DNA of 64,000 bases from Thermanaerosceptrum fracticalcis (lineage in GTDB: Bacteria; Bacillota; Peptococcia; DRI-13). Made by a program: the position numbers and the translations under genes. The notes below the pieces were generated by a model. It worked only from the letters and a program-made list of their open reading frames with translations, did no database searches and had not been told where the DNA came from. This document shows positions 7,841 through 18,573 of the stretch, piece by piece; positions within the stretch are counted from its first letter, which is position 1; the number at the start of each line of letters is the position of its first letter. The stretch lies in NCBI RefSeq assembly GCF_000746025.2, contig NZ_CP045798.1, positions 482,501 through 546,500 on the forward strand. Reading direction: 5' to 3'.

Positions 7841-8436
7841 TTGAATTTCTACAAGGAGAGTTAATCACAACTGGTGTAAACTATGTTGTGCTTAAAGTAG
7901 GAGGGATTGGTTATCGTTTACACGTACCCGCCAGTTGTTTACATAAACTGCCAGACTTACAGCAAGAAGTGATCATGTATACTTATCTCCATATCCGGGA
8001 GGACGAACTCAGTCTTTACGGGTTTTTAGATATAACGGAGAGAGAATTTTTTATCACTTTACTGCAGGTTTCCGGCATTGGACCCAAATTAGCTTTAAAT
8101 ATTCTATCCAAATTAAATGTCAATGAACTGAGAAGAACCATCGTGATGGGCGATGCAGGGCCGCTCACCGGGATTTCCGGTGTAGGAAAGAAAACTGCAC
8201 AAAGAATAATCTTAGAACTAAAAGATAAGTTGGGTAAGGAGCAAATTGTAGAGCAAGCCTTCTCCCCAAGTGTCAACGATAATGTACGCAGTCAAACTGT
8301 GTCCGCCCTTGTGGCCTTAGGCTACAGTCTGGCGGAAGCACAAAGCGCAGTGCCCAGTTTGGATTCACTTTCCCAGAAAAACCCTTCTGTGGAAGACTTG
8401 TTGCGCATTGCGTTAAAGACCCTGGCTAAATATTAG
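7837..8436 (+). CDS. ruvA: Holliday junction DNA helicase subunit RuvA
   Basis: 199 residues from ATG 7837, overlapping the ruvC stop. RuvA binds the four-way junction and loads RuvB. Domain I (1-65) begins [10 protein letters not shown]. Domain II has two helix-hairpin-helix motifs ([16 protein letters not shown] and [22 protein letters not shown]). Domain III (about 150-199, [14 protein letters not shown]) contacts RuvB. Length and order are standard. Translation is probably coupled to ruvC. Confidence 0.97.
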   Translation: MIEFLQGELITTGVNYVVLKVGGIGYRLHVPASCLHKLPDLQQEVIMYTYLHIREDELSLYGFLDITEREFFITLLQVSGIGPKLALNILSKLNVNELRRTIVMGDAGPLTGISGVGKKTAQRIILELKDKLGKEQIVEQAFSPSVNDNVRSQTVSALVALGYSLAEAQSAVPSLDSLSQKNPSVEDLLRIALKTLAKY

Positions 8437-8450
8437 AAGTGGAGGAAACC

Positions 8451-9476
8451 ATGTCAGTTGAGAGAATAGTGTCTCCGGACTTAATCCAGGAGGAAAATGA
8501 GGAAATAACCTTAAGACCCAACCGCTTGCAGGATTATATAGGACAGGATAAAGTAAAAGAAAACCTGGCAGTTTTTATCAAAGCTGCCAGGCAAAGAAAC
8601 GAAGCCTTGGACCATGTATTGTTATATGGGCCCCCGGGTTTAGGAAAGACCACCCTGGCTAATATTATAGCTGTGGAGATGGGAGCCCAAATCAGGGCTA
8701 CCTCAGGGCCTGCCATTGAAAGGCCTGGGGACCTGGCTGCTATTCTTACCAATCTGCAGCCTAAGGACGTCCTGTTTATCGATGAAATTCATCGTTTAAA
8801 CAGGGCCGTGGAGGAAGTACTTTATCCGGCCATGGAAGATTTTTGCCTCGATATTATAATAGGGAAGGGGCCCAGTGCCCGTTCCATCCGCCTGGATTTA
8901 CCACCCTTTACCCTGGTGGGAGCTACAACACGCATTGGCAATCTTACGGCTCCTCTGAGGGATCGCTTTGGGGTAATCAGCCGTTTGGAATATTATGGCG
9001 AAGAAAGCCTGGTAGCCATCGTGGAGAGGGCGGCTAAAATTCTGAATATCGATATTGATAAAGACGGAGCCAGAGAAATTGGCCGAAGAGCCAGAGGAAC
9101 GCCGCGTATTGCCAATCGTCTTCTCAAAAGAGTAAGGGATTATGCCCAGGTACAGGGGCAGCGCATTATTACGAAAGATTTAGCCGACCATGCCCTCAAT
9201 CTTTTGGAAGTGGATCACTTAGGTTTGGATGCTACCGACCGGCGTCTCCTCCTTTCCATTATTGAAAAATTTGGCGGAGGGCCTGTAGGGCTGGATACCC
9301 TGGCTGCTTCTATCAGCGAAGAGACTACCACCATTGATGATGTTTATGAGCCGTATCTTTTACAATTGGGATTTCTGCAACGCACCCCCAGGGGGAGAGT
9401 TGCAACAATCTTTGCGTACCAGCATCTTGGTATTGGCTATAACAAGAAAGAGGATGTTGAACCCACCCTTTGGTAG
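8451..9476 (+). CDS. ruvB: Holliday junction branch migration ATPase RuvB
   Basis: 341 residues from ATG 8451 with GTGGAGG upstream; an in-frame GTG at 8439 is part of that binding site and is less likely. It is an AAA+ motor with Walker A ([10 protein letters not shown]), Walker B (LFIDEIHRL), sensor 1 (LVGATTRIG), the arginine-finger region (APLRDRFGV) and a C-terminal winged helix (IGYNKKE near the end). RuvB hexamers pump DNA through RuvA-held junctions. It is the third gene of ruvCAB. Confidence 0.97.
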   Translation: MSVERIVSPDLIQEENEEITLRPNRLQDYIGQDKVKENLAVFIKAARQRNEALDHVLLYGPPGLGKTTLANIIAVEMGAQIRATSGPAIERPGDLAAILTNLQPKDVLFIDEIHRLNRAVEEVLYPAMEDFCLDIIIGKGPSARSIRLDLPPFTLVGATTRIGNLTAPLRDRFGVISRLEYYGEESLVAIVERAAKILNIDIDKDGAREIGRRARGTPRIANRLLKRVRDYAQVQGQRIITKDLADHALNLLEVDHLGLDATDRRLLLSIIEKFGGGPVGLDTLAASISEETTTIDDVYEPYLLQLGFLQRTPRGRVATIFAYQHLGIGYNKKEDVEPTLW

Positions 9477-9487
9477 GAGGAATGAAA

Positions 9488-10033
9488 TTGAAAATTTTGT
9501 TACATTCTTGCTGTGGCCCCTGTAGTATTTTTCCGACCCGGAAACTTTTAGAAGAAGGGCATGAGGTAAGGGGATATTTTTATAATCCCAATATCCACCC
9601 ATACACCGAATTTCAAAAGAGGCTGGAGACATATCAGGAGTTTGCGGAAAAAACAGGATTACCGGTCATTATCGATGATAATTATGAAATTGACGAATTT
9701 TTACGGCAGGTAGCCTTTCGGGAAGGGGAACGCTGCCGTATCTGTTATAGCCTGCGCCTGAAAAAAGCCGCCCAGGTTGCCAGGAAGGGGCAATTTGATG
9801 CCTTTACTACCACTTTATTGGTAAGCCCTTTTCAAAAACATGAACTGATCAAAGAGATAGGCACTGCCATCGGGGAGGAATTGGGGATACCTTTCTATTA
9901 TTGTGATTTCCGCCCGGGCTTTAAGGAGATTGTAACCGTCTCCAAGGAACAAAATATGTACCGCCAGCAGTACTGTGGCTGTATCTACAGTGAAAAAGAT
10001 CGTTATATGCCAAAAAGAAAACCAAAGAGTTAG
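9488..10033 (+). CDS. queH: Epoxyqueuosine reductase QueH
   Basis: 181 residues starting at TTG 9488. AGGAGG at 9475-9480 is 7 bases from this TTG but only 1 base from ATG 9482, so TTG is favoured. QueH (formerly DUF208) performs the last step of queuosine synthesis, reducing epoxyqueuosine in tRNA with an iron-sulfur cluster. Conserved Cys pairs are visible: HSCCGPCS at the N-terminus, CRICYSLRL near residue 83, and YCGCIYS near the C-terminus. Two other queuosine genes, queA and tgt, follow about 4 kb downstream. Confidence 0.95.
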   Translation: MKILLHSCCGPCSIFPTRKLLEEGHEVRGYFYNPNIHPYTEFQKRLETYQEFAEKTGLPVIIDDNYEIDEFLRQVAFREGERCRICYSLRLKKAAQVARKGQFDAFTTTLLVSPFQKHELIKEIGTAIGEELGIPFYYCDFRPGFKEIVTVSKEQNMYRQQYCGCIYSEKDRYMPKRKPKS

Positions 10034-10049
10034 GAAAGGAGGACCATTG

Positions 10050-10274
10050 ATGGGAGACTTTTCATCATTCGGCAAAATTTTGCTTGGTATCGGTGCTTTT
10101 CTTTTTTTCATGGGTTTACTTTTTCTTTTATTGGGTAAATTTACCGGATTAGGCCGCTTACCGGGTGATATTTATTACAATAAAGGTAACTTTACCTTTT
10201 ATTTCCCCCTGGCCACTTCCCTTCTTTTAAGCTTAATTTTAACGGTGTTATTGAATCTCTTTTTTCGGCGTTAA
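10050..10274 (+). CDS. DUF2905 family small membrane protein
   Basis: 74 residues from ATG 10050, with AAAGGAGG 7 bases upstream. Two transmembrane helices (about 8-28 and 50-70) flank the conserved linker LGRLPGDIYYNKGNFTFYFP, the hallmark of DUF2905. The function is not known. The family often lies beside ruvB and queH in clostridia, as here. The last residues FFRR suggest the C-terminus is cytoplasmic. Confidence 0.9.
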   Translation: MGDFSSFGKILLGIGAFLFFMGLLFLLLGKFTGLGRLPGDIYYNKGNFTFYFPLATSLLLSLILTVLLNLFFRR

Positions 10275-10323
10275 CCCCCGTAAACTCATGATGAATTACG
10301 AAAAATTTAACTGAGAGGTGATA

Positions 10324-11052
10324 GTGTTGGACTTAGATATTCGCCAAGCTATCATCCAAGTCCAACAAGGCCGGAATGAGGTAAGGGAAATGCTCATTCA
10401 GCAGTACCTGCCCTTTATTCTGAAAGTAACATCTCAGTCTTGTAATCGGTATGTACATTTAGGACAGGATGATGAAGTAAGTGTTGCCTTGATTGCTTTT
10501 AATGAAGCTCTCGATAAATATGATACAGAAAAAGACACCTCGTTCTTTACTTTTGCGGAAACCGTCATCAAACGACGGATTATAGACAATTTCCGTAAAA
10601 ATAACAAGGATGGTAAATCTTTACCCTGGTCATCCCTTGTCCAGGATGGGGATAAAGAAGTCATCCACAAATTAGATAAATTAACGTGGCAGGAGTCCCA
10701 GGACCGTCACAAGGAAGAGGAAATCGCCCGCCACCGCCGGGAAGAAATCATGGAATATCAGAAAAAATTGCGAGATTTTGGCATTACCCTCCAGGACTTG
10801 GTAGCAGCGTCTCCCAAACACCAGGATGCCAGGGCAACGGCCTTTCAGGTGGCAAGAATTATTTGTGAAAACCGAAAATACCGAAAATACCTGGAAGAGA
10901 AAAAAGCCTTACCATTAAAGGAATTGGAATCTGAAGTGAGTATCAGCAGAAAAACCCTGGAGCGCCAGCGTAAATACATTATAGCTTTGTCTATCGTCTT
11001 GATGGGGGACTTCACTTATTTGGGCGATTATATTGAGGGGTTAAAGGGGTGA
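10324..11052 (+). CDS. sigI: RNA polymerase sigma factor SigI
   Basis: About 242 residues from GTG 10324 (AGAGG 5 bases upstream; TTG 10327 is an alternative). It is an alternative sigma-70 factor of the SigI group. Region 2 has YDTEKDTSFFTFAETVIKRRIIDNFRK, and the C-terminal helix-turn-helix is LPLKELESEVSISRKTLERQRKYIIALSI, the signature of SigI. SigI responds to heat or wall stress in Bacillus and to polysaccharides in cellulolytic clostridia. The next gene is its anti-sigma factor RsgI, whose start directly follows the sigI stop. Confidence 0.95.
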   Translation: MLDLDIRQAIIQVQQGRNEVREMLIQQYLPFILKVTSQSCNRYVHLGQDDEVSVALIAFNEALDKYDTEKDTSFFTFAETVIKRRIIDNFRKNNKDGKSLPWSSLVQDGDKEVIHKLDKLTWQESQDRHKEEEIARHRREEIMEYQKKLRDFGITLQDLVAASPKHQDARATAFQVARIICENRKYRKYLEEKKALPLKELESEVSISRKTLERQRKYIIALSIVLMGDFTYLGDYIEGLKG

Positions 11053-11054
11053 GG

Positions 11055-12236
11055 ATGATGGCGGAGAAGAAAAAAGGAATAGTGATGGAAACTTCTGCAG
11101 AAAGTGTCATTGTCTTAACACCCCAGGGAGAATTTTTACAAGTACCGTGGTCCCAAAGAGAACTTCCTCTCCTCAGCAGTGAAATTGAGTTTACGGTTCC
11201 CTTGAAAAAGACTTATCTGCCCAAAGCAAATTACCTTATTTATATGGCGGCAAGTATTCTTCTCCTGGTCTTCGTTTCTATACAGTTCTTAGGAGGAGTC
11301 TTGCCGGGAGCTAACCAGGTAGTAGCCTACGTTACCATTGATATCAATCCCAGTATTGAATTGGGGATAAACCATCAAGGTAAAGTTATCGAAGTAAAAG
11401 GGTTAAATGATGACGGAGCCAAAATTCTAGAGAAAATTAATGTAGTGGAACTTGATGTATCCCAAGCTGTTACTGTTATCACGGAAGAAGCTGTCAAGAA
11501 ACAATACCTTTCACCTTCTAATGAAAATAATATTGTTATTACTATTAGTGGTAAGGATAAGGAGTTGACAAAAACAAAAGACCTCAATGCCCTGGCTTCC
11601 AGAGTTCTAGAGGAACACAAGTTATCCGGTAAAGCAGATATAGTGGAAATACCTATGGAAATCCATGATAAGGCCAAAGAATTGGGAGTGTCGCCGGGTA
11701 AATATGTAATTCTTTTGGAAGCTCTAGAACAAGGATTGGACGTATCCCTGGATGACATTAAGGGTAACAGTATAGTTAAGGCTATTAAAAAAGCGGGTGG
11801 TGTCCCCGGTGAATTAATTGCTAAAGCTCAGAAAGATAAACATGTTTTTAAAGAACTGGATTTACGCCATAACCAAACGGTGATGAATAAGCCTAAAGCT
11901 CCTGACGTAAAGGAGCAGGAAAAACCTGATCACAACAAAGATAAAAAAGAACAAAAAGACAAAAAGAAAGATGAGGAAAAAAAGGACAAAAGGAAAACTG
12001 TTGAGGAAATCAAGAAAATAAACCCCAAAGAAGAAAAAGAAGTGGAAAGTAAGCACATGGAAAAAAAAGATAGTGAGAGCGTGCCCTCACAAGATACTGG
12101 CCCTCTACAAGATGTTAAAAATGAGATAAATACTGGAACTGATGAAACAAAAAAAAACGACGTGAATGAGAACAGGAATAACAATAGTAATTCAGTCAAA
12201 GGAGGTTCCAACAACTCCGGAGGTAAAAAAAAGTAA
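11055..12236 (+). CDS. rsgI: Anti-sigma-I factor RsgI
   Basis: About 393 residues. The start is ATG 11055 or 11058 (AAGGGGTG just upstream). The N-terminal RsgI domain (about 1-50, KKGIVMETSAESVIVLTPQG) binds SigI in the cytoplasm. A single transmembrane helix follows (about 60-78). The outer part has a conserved fold with YVTIDINPSIELGIN, and the last 120 residues are very rich in Lys, Glu and Asp. No carbohydrate-binding or enzyme domain is seen at the end, unlike some clostridial RsgI proteins, so the outside signal is unclear. The charged tail could contact wall polymers, which is an inference. Confidence 0.93.
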   Translation: MMAEKKKGIVMETSAESVIVLTPQGEFLQVPWSQRELPLLSSEIEFTVPLKKTYLPKANYLIYMAASILLLVFVSIQFLGGVLPGANQVVAYVTIDINPSIELGINHQGKVIEVKGLNDDGAKILEKINVVELDVSQAVTVITEEAVKKQYLSPSNENNIVITISGKDKELTKTKDLNALASRVLEEHKLSGKADIVEIPMEIHDKAKELGVSPGKYVILLEALEQGLDVSLDDIKGNSIVKAIKKAGGVPGELIAKAQKDKHVFKELDLRHNQTVMNKPKAPDVKEQEKPDHNKDKKEQKDKKKDEEKKDKRKTVEEIKKINPKEEKEVESKHMEKKDSESVPSQDTGPLQDVKNEINTGTDETKKNDVNENRNNNSNSVKGGSNNSGGKKK

Positions 12237-12262
12237 AATCCTGCGCCGGCAGGATTTCTTTA
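12236..12262 (+). terminator. sigI-rsgI terminator
   Basis: A 9-bp stem AAATCCTGC/GCAGGATTT with loop GCCG, then CTTTATT. Confidence 0.8.
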
Positions 12263-12264
12263 TT

Positions 12265-12292
12265 GTCAAAGAAATTATTAAATTTCTTTGAC
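12265..12292. repeat. Perfect 12-bp inverted repeat between rsgI and the SpoIID-family gene
   Basis: GTCAAAGAAATT and AATTTCTTTGAC are separated by 4 bases (ATTA). It directly follows the rsgI terminator and lies 33 bases before the sigma-H-like promoter of the next gene. It has no T run and could be an operator. Confidence 0.6.
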
Positions 12293-12324
12293 GGGGTTAT
12301 TGGGGACGGAATTTTTACAATTAA

Positions 12325-12354
12325 GGAGGAAAGAGTTTCTGTTTTGTCGAAGAA
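12325..12354 (+). promoter_or_regulatory. Sigma-H-like promoter for the SpoIID-family gene
   Basis: GGAGGAAAG, a 12-nt gap, then GTCGAAGAA. TTTTGTCGAA also resembles a Spo0A box. One mismatch falls in each sigma-H box. Confidence 0.45.
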
Positions 12355-12385
12355 AGAATAGGATTGTAGAATTGGAGGTTGAACA

Positions 12386-13864
12386 ATGGGGTTGTGGAAA
12401 TTACTGAAACGGCCAATGTACATAATTTTTATTCTCGGTATAACAATTTTAATGCCTCCTTCTGGAGTTCAGGGTGCTTATATTATAGCACCTCCCACCT
12501 CCTTAAGAGTGGCGCTGGCTTTGGATATGGCTTCTGCAGAATTTGCCGTTTCGGAAGGTAATTATGAGTTAGTTGATTACATGACGCAGCGTGTGATCAG
12601 CCCAGTACCCGGCTCTGGAAGCTGGGTGGTAGCCCCGGCGGGAAACGCTGGTATTCAGATCTCTAACAACGGACAGCCGGTTGGGGGCTTGGCCAGTTCT
12701 TTAGTTGTTTTACGGCAGAAGAATCCTGCAGAGCAGAATATTTTCCGTTTCAAAAATAAGCGGTATCGTGGGGATTTGCTCATTGAAAACTTGAATGGAA
12801 AATTACAGATGATTAATCTTATTGATGTTGAACAATATCTTTACGGGGTGGTAGGCGCAGAAATTGGCATGACCGCTCCGGATGAGGCCCTCAAAGCGCA
12901 GGCCATCGTTTCCCGCACCTATGCTCTGTACTATAAGGAACGTCCCCAGTTACATTATGATCTTGGGACCACTACGCTCTGGCAGGTCTATGGCGGTTAT
13001 GATATGGAAGTGCTGAGCGGAGAGCGGGTGAAGAAAGCGGTCGATGAGACCAGGGGTATCGTAATCTATTATGATAACAGTCTAATTCAAGCCTTTTTTC
13101 ATGCCAATTCGGGTGGTTACACAGAAAGTGCTGAAAATGTCTGGTACGCAAATATTCCCTATATTAAACCCGTAGCTGCGCCTGAGGATGCCCATGCCCT
13201 TCAGGTTCCGCAGCAAGCCGGTTGGCCTGCTGTCACCTATCAATGGGAAAAAACGTTTACCCGGCAGGAACTTTTAGACCAGATAAAAAAATGGAATAGT
13301 GAACACCCCGATAACCAGGTAAATGTGGGGGAGATTCTGGATTTTTCGGCTTCCCGCCAGGCCATTAATCCGGTAACCCGGGAGTATTTACCCTATGAAA
13401 CCGCCTCCAAACGTGTCACCCAGTTTGATATTATTGGACAAAAGGGGGTAAAGAGTTTCTTCAGGGATCAAATTCGTTCCGTCCTTGGTTTAAAGAGTAC
13501 GCTGTTTACCATATCTCTTGATTCAACGGTCAATATCTGGACAGCCTTTGGCACTCTGGATACTTTTAACATGACCAAGGATTTATTGGCCACCAATGTT
13601 GATGGCATGGTGAGTAAATTTAATGGCAATAATGGGAATTACTATGTAATAAGTGCCGAGGGTGTAAAAACTGTTCCTAAAGTCTTTACCAATGTAAAGA
13701 TCAGCGGCAAAGGCCACGGCCATGGTTTAGGCATGAGCCAGTGGGGGGCCAGGGGGATGGCCGCTGCCGGCGATAACCATAAAAAAATTCTTGAGCATTA
13801 TTACAACCAGGATAGAAATGACGGGCGGTTGACCCTAAAAATCTACCAGCCGGTTTTAAAGTAG
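12386..13864 (+). CDS. SpoIID/LytB domain protein
   Basis: 492 residues from ATG 12386 (TTGGAGG upstream). The N-terminus is a signal peptide or anchor (about 8-30). A SpoIID domain spans roughly 120-480, with the catalytic-type region YLYGVVGAEIGMTAPDEALKAQA, HANSGGYTESAENVW, and the C-terminal HGHGLGMSQWGARGMA. SpoIID enzymes are lytic transglycosylases that trim peptidoglycan, in Bacillus during engulfment by the mother cell. This one is longer than classical SpoIID and lies outside the spoIID-spoIIIC neighbourhood, so it may be a paralogue used in general wall remodelling. The sigma-H-like promoter fits a sporulation link. Confidence 0.92.
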   Translation: MGLWKLLKRPMYIIFILGITILMPPSGVQGAYIIAPPTSLRVALALDMASAEFAVSEGNYELVDYMTQRVISPVPGSGSWVVAPAGNAGIQISNNGQPVGGLASSLVVLRQKNPAEQNIFRFKNKRYRGDLLIENLNGKLQMINLIDVEQYLYGVVGAEIGMTAPDEALKAQAIVSRTYALYYKERPQLHYDLGTTTLWQVYGGYDMEVLSGERVKKAVDETRGIVIYYDNSLIQAFFHANSGGYTESAENVWYANIPYIKPVAAPEDAHALQVPQQAGWPAVTYQWEKTFTRQELLDQIKKWNSEHPDNQVNVGEILDFSASRQAINPVTREYLPYETASKRVTQFDIIGQKGVKSFFRDQIRSVLGLKSTLFTISLDSTVNIWTAFGTLDTFNMTKDLLATNVDGMVSKFNGNNGNYYVISAEGVKTVPKVFTNVKISGKGHGHGLGMSQWGARGMAAAGDNHKKILEHYYNQDRNDGRLTLKIYQPVLK

Positions 13865-13879
13865 TTTAAAGGGAGAACG

Positions 13880-16058
<2,179 letters not shown>

Positions 16059-16076
16059 ATGTTTTTTCTTTATTTA

Positions 16077-16105
16077 AAAGGAGATACCCGGTTGTTGTCG
16101 AAATA
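16077..16105 (+). promoter_or_regulatory. Sigma-H-like promoter for yajC
   Basis: AAAGGAGAT, an 11-nt gap, then GTCGAAATA, nearly the same as the site before ruvC including TTTAAAAGGAGATA. It lies in the short gap between tgt and yajC. Confidence 0.45.
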
Positions 16106-16139
16106 CTAAATGGTGAAATAAAACAAAGGAGGAAAATGA

Positions 16140-16433
16140 ATGCAAGGTGGCAGTAGTTTAATCTGGTTGATTGTCTTCTTCGGGATCATGTATTTCTTGA
16201 TGATCCGACCCCAGCAAAAGCAGCAGAAAAAGCGTCAGGAGATCCTTAACAGTCTGGAAAAAGGGGACAAGGTTGTTACCATCGGAGGTATCCATGGTAC
16301 AATTATTTCTCTCAATGATAAAGATTTAGTTCTTGAAATAGCCCCTAATGTGAGAATTACTATCCAGCGTACTGCGGTAGGCTTTGTCAAAGTGGATGAC
16401 GAGCCTGCTTCGAAAGAAGAGAAAAAAAGTTGA
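16140..16433 (+). CDS. yajC: Preprotein translocase subunit YajC
   Basis: 97 residues from ATG 16140 (AAAGGAGG upstream). One N-terminal transmembrane helix (about 5-22, LIWLIVFFGIMYFLMIRPQQKQQKK) is followed by a small soluble domain (GDKVVTIGGIHGTIISLNDKDLVLEI). YajC joins SecDF at the Sec translocase. secD and secF lie about 0.9 kb downstream, separated by an HD-domain gene and two hairpins. Confidence 0.96.
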   Translation: MQGGSSLIWLIVFFGIMYFLMIRPQQKQQKKRQEILNSLEKGDKVVTIGGIHGTIISLNDKDLVLEIAPNVRITIQRTAVGFVKVDDEPASKEEKKS

Positions 16434-16440
16434 TTATTTT

Positions 16441-16465
16441 AAAGCGCCGGTGGCGCTTTTTATTT
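16441..16465 (+). terminator. yajC terminator
   Basis: An 8-bp stem AAAGCGCC/GGCGCTTT with loop GGT, then TTATTTT. Confidence 0.8.
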
Positions 16466-16554
16466 TAAGGAAATTTTCTTGATGTAATGAAATAGCCAGG
16501 TTTAGTTAATTCTATTTGTTGGGACATAGTAGAATTTGCTGTGGAGGGTTCAGC

Positions 16555-17214
16555 GTGGTTTCACTGGCTCAGGTAAAAAACGACCCGGAAGTGATTTGTT
16601 ATATAGAAATGGCCAACTGTCATCTGGGGGAAATGGGTTATACCGACCATAGTTTTCGTCACGTGGAAATAGTCTCCTGTAAAGCCCGGGAGATTCTGGA
16701 CGGACTTCATTATCCGCCGCGCCTGGGGGAATTGGCAGCCATAGCCGGGTATCTCCATGATATCGGGAACGTGGTAAGCCGTTATGACCACAGCCAGTCG
16801 GGGGCCTTGATTGCTTTTCATATTTTAAGGAGAATGGGTATGGACTGCCGGGAGATCGCCATGATTATGGGAGCCATAGGCAACCATGATGAAGGGGAAG
16901 GACAGATTGTCAATATTCTTACGGCAGCCCTGGTTTTGGCGGATAAGACTGATGTCCACCGTTCCCGGGTTCGGAATAAAGATTTTGCCAAGTTTGATAT
17001 TCATGACAGGGTTAATTATGCCGTAGAAAGTTCTGACCTCATTATTGATCCAGAATCCCGAACCATTTTATTGAAATTGGGCATCGATACTAAAATTGTC
17101 CCTGTAATAGAGTACTTTGAAATTTTTATGGTGAGGATGATGATGTGCCGCCGGGCTGCGGCGTACTTAAACTGCCAGTTTTCCATTGTGATTAATGAGG
17201 CCAAACTTCTTTAG
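16555..17214 (+). CDS. HD-domain phosphohydrolase
   Basis: 219 residues from GTG 16555 (GTGGAGGG 8 bases upstream). The HD fold is clear: HSFRHVEIV (first His), GYLHDIGNVVSRYDHSQSG (HD pair), GNHDEGEGQ and LVLADKTDVHRSRVR (further metal ligands). Such enzymes cleave phosphate esters of nucleotides or second messengers. The substrate cannot be read from the sequence. The same type of gene often lies between yajC and secD in these bacteria. Confidence 0.88.
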   Translation: MVSLAQVKNDPEVICYIEMANCHLGEMGYTDHSFRHVEIVSCKAREILDGLHYPPRLGELAAIAGYLHDIGNVVSRYDHSQSGALIAFHILRRMGMDCREIAMIMGAIGNHDEGEGQIVNILTAALVLADKTDVHRSRVRNKDFAKFDIHDRVNYAVESSDLIIDPESRTILLKLGIDTKIVPVIEYFEIFMVRMMMCRRAAAYLNCQFSIVINEAKLL

Positions 17215-17230
17215 GCAAACATTATTTTAC

Positions 17231-17252
17231 AGCTTGTCTTGTTTGACAAGCT
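17231..17252 (+). terminator. Hairpin after the HD-domain gene
   Basis: An 8-bp stem AGCTTGTC/GACAAGCT with loop TTGTTT. There is no T run after it, so it is a weak terminator or a processing site. Confidence 0.45.
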
Positions 17253-17328
17253 ATCAGGATGAGGACTATAATTATTTAGTATGATATGCGCTAATAGCCA
17301 GAATAGTCAGCAGGGAGGAGAAGTTTGT

Positions 17329-18561
17329 ATGAAGTGGGGGAAAGTAGTTGCTATTTTCTTAATCGTTGCCCTCATCGCAGGAGCAGCGTTCTACGCTGTA
17401 GAACCTCTAAAGAACAATCTTAAGCTGGGTTTGGATTTGAAGGGCGGAGTTCAGGTAAGGTTAGAGGCCAAAGGACCCGCCACAGATAGAGATATGGATC
17501 AGATTATTGCTGTTATGGATAAAAGGGTCAATGCCCTTGGGGTAACAGAACCTATTATCCAAAAAGAAGGGAAGAACCGGATTATCATTGAACTGCCGGG
17601 TGTCAAAGACCCCGAAGAAGCGGTAAGAATTATCGGTAAAACTGCTCACCTGGAATTTAGAACTTATGATGGGACAACTGTGCTGGAGGGCAAGGACCTG
17701 CAAGAGGCCGTAGAAGCCAAAGATCCTCAGGATGGTAAGGCTTATGTGGCTCTAAAGTTCAAACCTGAAGGTACTAGGAAATTTGCCGAGATTACAAAGC
17801 AGTTAGTGGAGCAGTATCCTGAGAAAGACGGTAATAAGGATCCACGTCGCGTTATTGGGATCTTTTTAGATAACGAGATGTTGCAGATCCCTTACGTTAC
17901 CGAACCTATTCCCAATGGTGAAGCCAGAATCACCGGTTATGCAGATTTGAAAGAGGCCCATGAAATAGCCCTGCTCTTACGTTCCGGTGCTCTTCCCGTG
18001 CCCGTGGAAATGGTAGAAAAAAGGACTGTAGGTCCCACCCTGGGTGCCGATTCCATTATAAAAAGTAAAAACGCCGGGATTTACGGTATTATAGCCATCA
18101 TGCTTTTTATGCTGTTCTATTATCGTGTGCCGGGCCTTATTGCCAATATCTCCCTGGTGCTCTATTCTTTACTGGTTTTGGGTATCCTGGCAGGTATCAA
18201 TGCCACTTTGACTTTGCCGGGGATTGCAGGCTTCCTTCTCTCTATCGGTATGTGTGTTGATGCCAACATCATCATTTATGAAAGATTAAAAGAGGAACTG
18301 CGTAATGGTAAAAGCCTCAGGGCGGCCATTGATGCAGGCTTTTCCAGGGCTTTTTGGACCATCTTCGATGCCAACGTAACAACTTTAATTGCGGCAGGTG
18401 TGCTTTTCTACCTGGGAACCGGTACCATTAAAGGCTTTGCCGTAACCCTCAGTATTGGTATCCTCTGCAGTATGTTTACCGCAATTACCTTTACCCGGTT
18501 TATGCTTAAACACCTGGCCGATTCTCGCTTAGTGACCAATAGTAAATTTTATGGGGCATAG
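17329..18561 (+). CDS. secD: Protein translocase subunit SecD
   Basis: 410 residues from ATG 17329 (GGGAGGAG upstream). The first transmembrane helix (about 6-24) is followed by LGLDLKGGVQVRLEA (D1 motif), an outer P1 domain (about 40-225), and five more helices including VGPTLGADSI, GFLLSIGMCVDANIIIYERLKEE (D5 motif) and AFWTIFDANVTTL. With SecF and YajC it uses the proton or sodium gradient to help pull exported proteins across the membrane. The gap to secF is 12 bases. Confidence 0.97.
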   Translation: MKWGKVVAIFLIVALIAGAAFYAVEPLKNNLKLGLDLKGGVQVRLEAKGPATDRDMDQIIAVMDKRVNALGVTEPIIQKEGKNRIIIELPGVKDPEEAVRIIGKTAHLEFRTYDGTTVLEGKDLQEAVEAKDPQDGKAYVALKFKPEGTRKFAEITKQLVEQYPEKDGNKDPRRVIGIFLDNEMLQIPYVTEPIPNGEARITGYADLKEAHEIALLLRSGALPVPVEMVEKRTVGPTLGADSIIKSKNAGIYGIIAIMLFMLFYYRVPGLIANISLVLYSLLVLGILAGINATLTLPGIAGFLLSIGMCVDANIIIYERLKEELRNGKSLRAAIDAGFSRAFWTIFDANVTTLIAAGVLFYLGTGTIKGFAVTLSIGILCSMFTAITFTRFMLKHLADSRLVTNSKFYGA

Positions 18562-18573
18562 GAGGGAGCAAAA

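Noticed and set aside
11862-12214. Reverse-strand frames rich in Phe, Leu and Ser opposite rsgI
   Set aside because: They are the mirror of the Lys/Glu-rich tail of RsgI and have no start signals.
12298-12312. TTGGGGACGGAATTT as a repeat copy in reverse
   Set aside because: Only the TTGGGGAC part matches one arm; there is no second arm within 80 bases.
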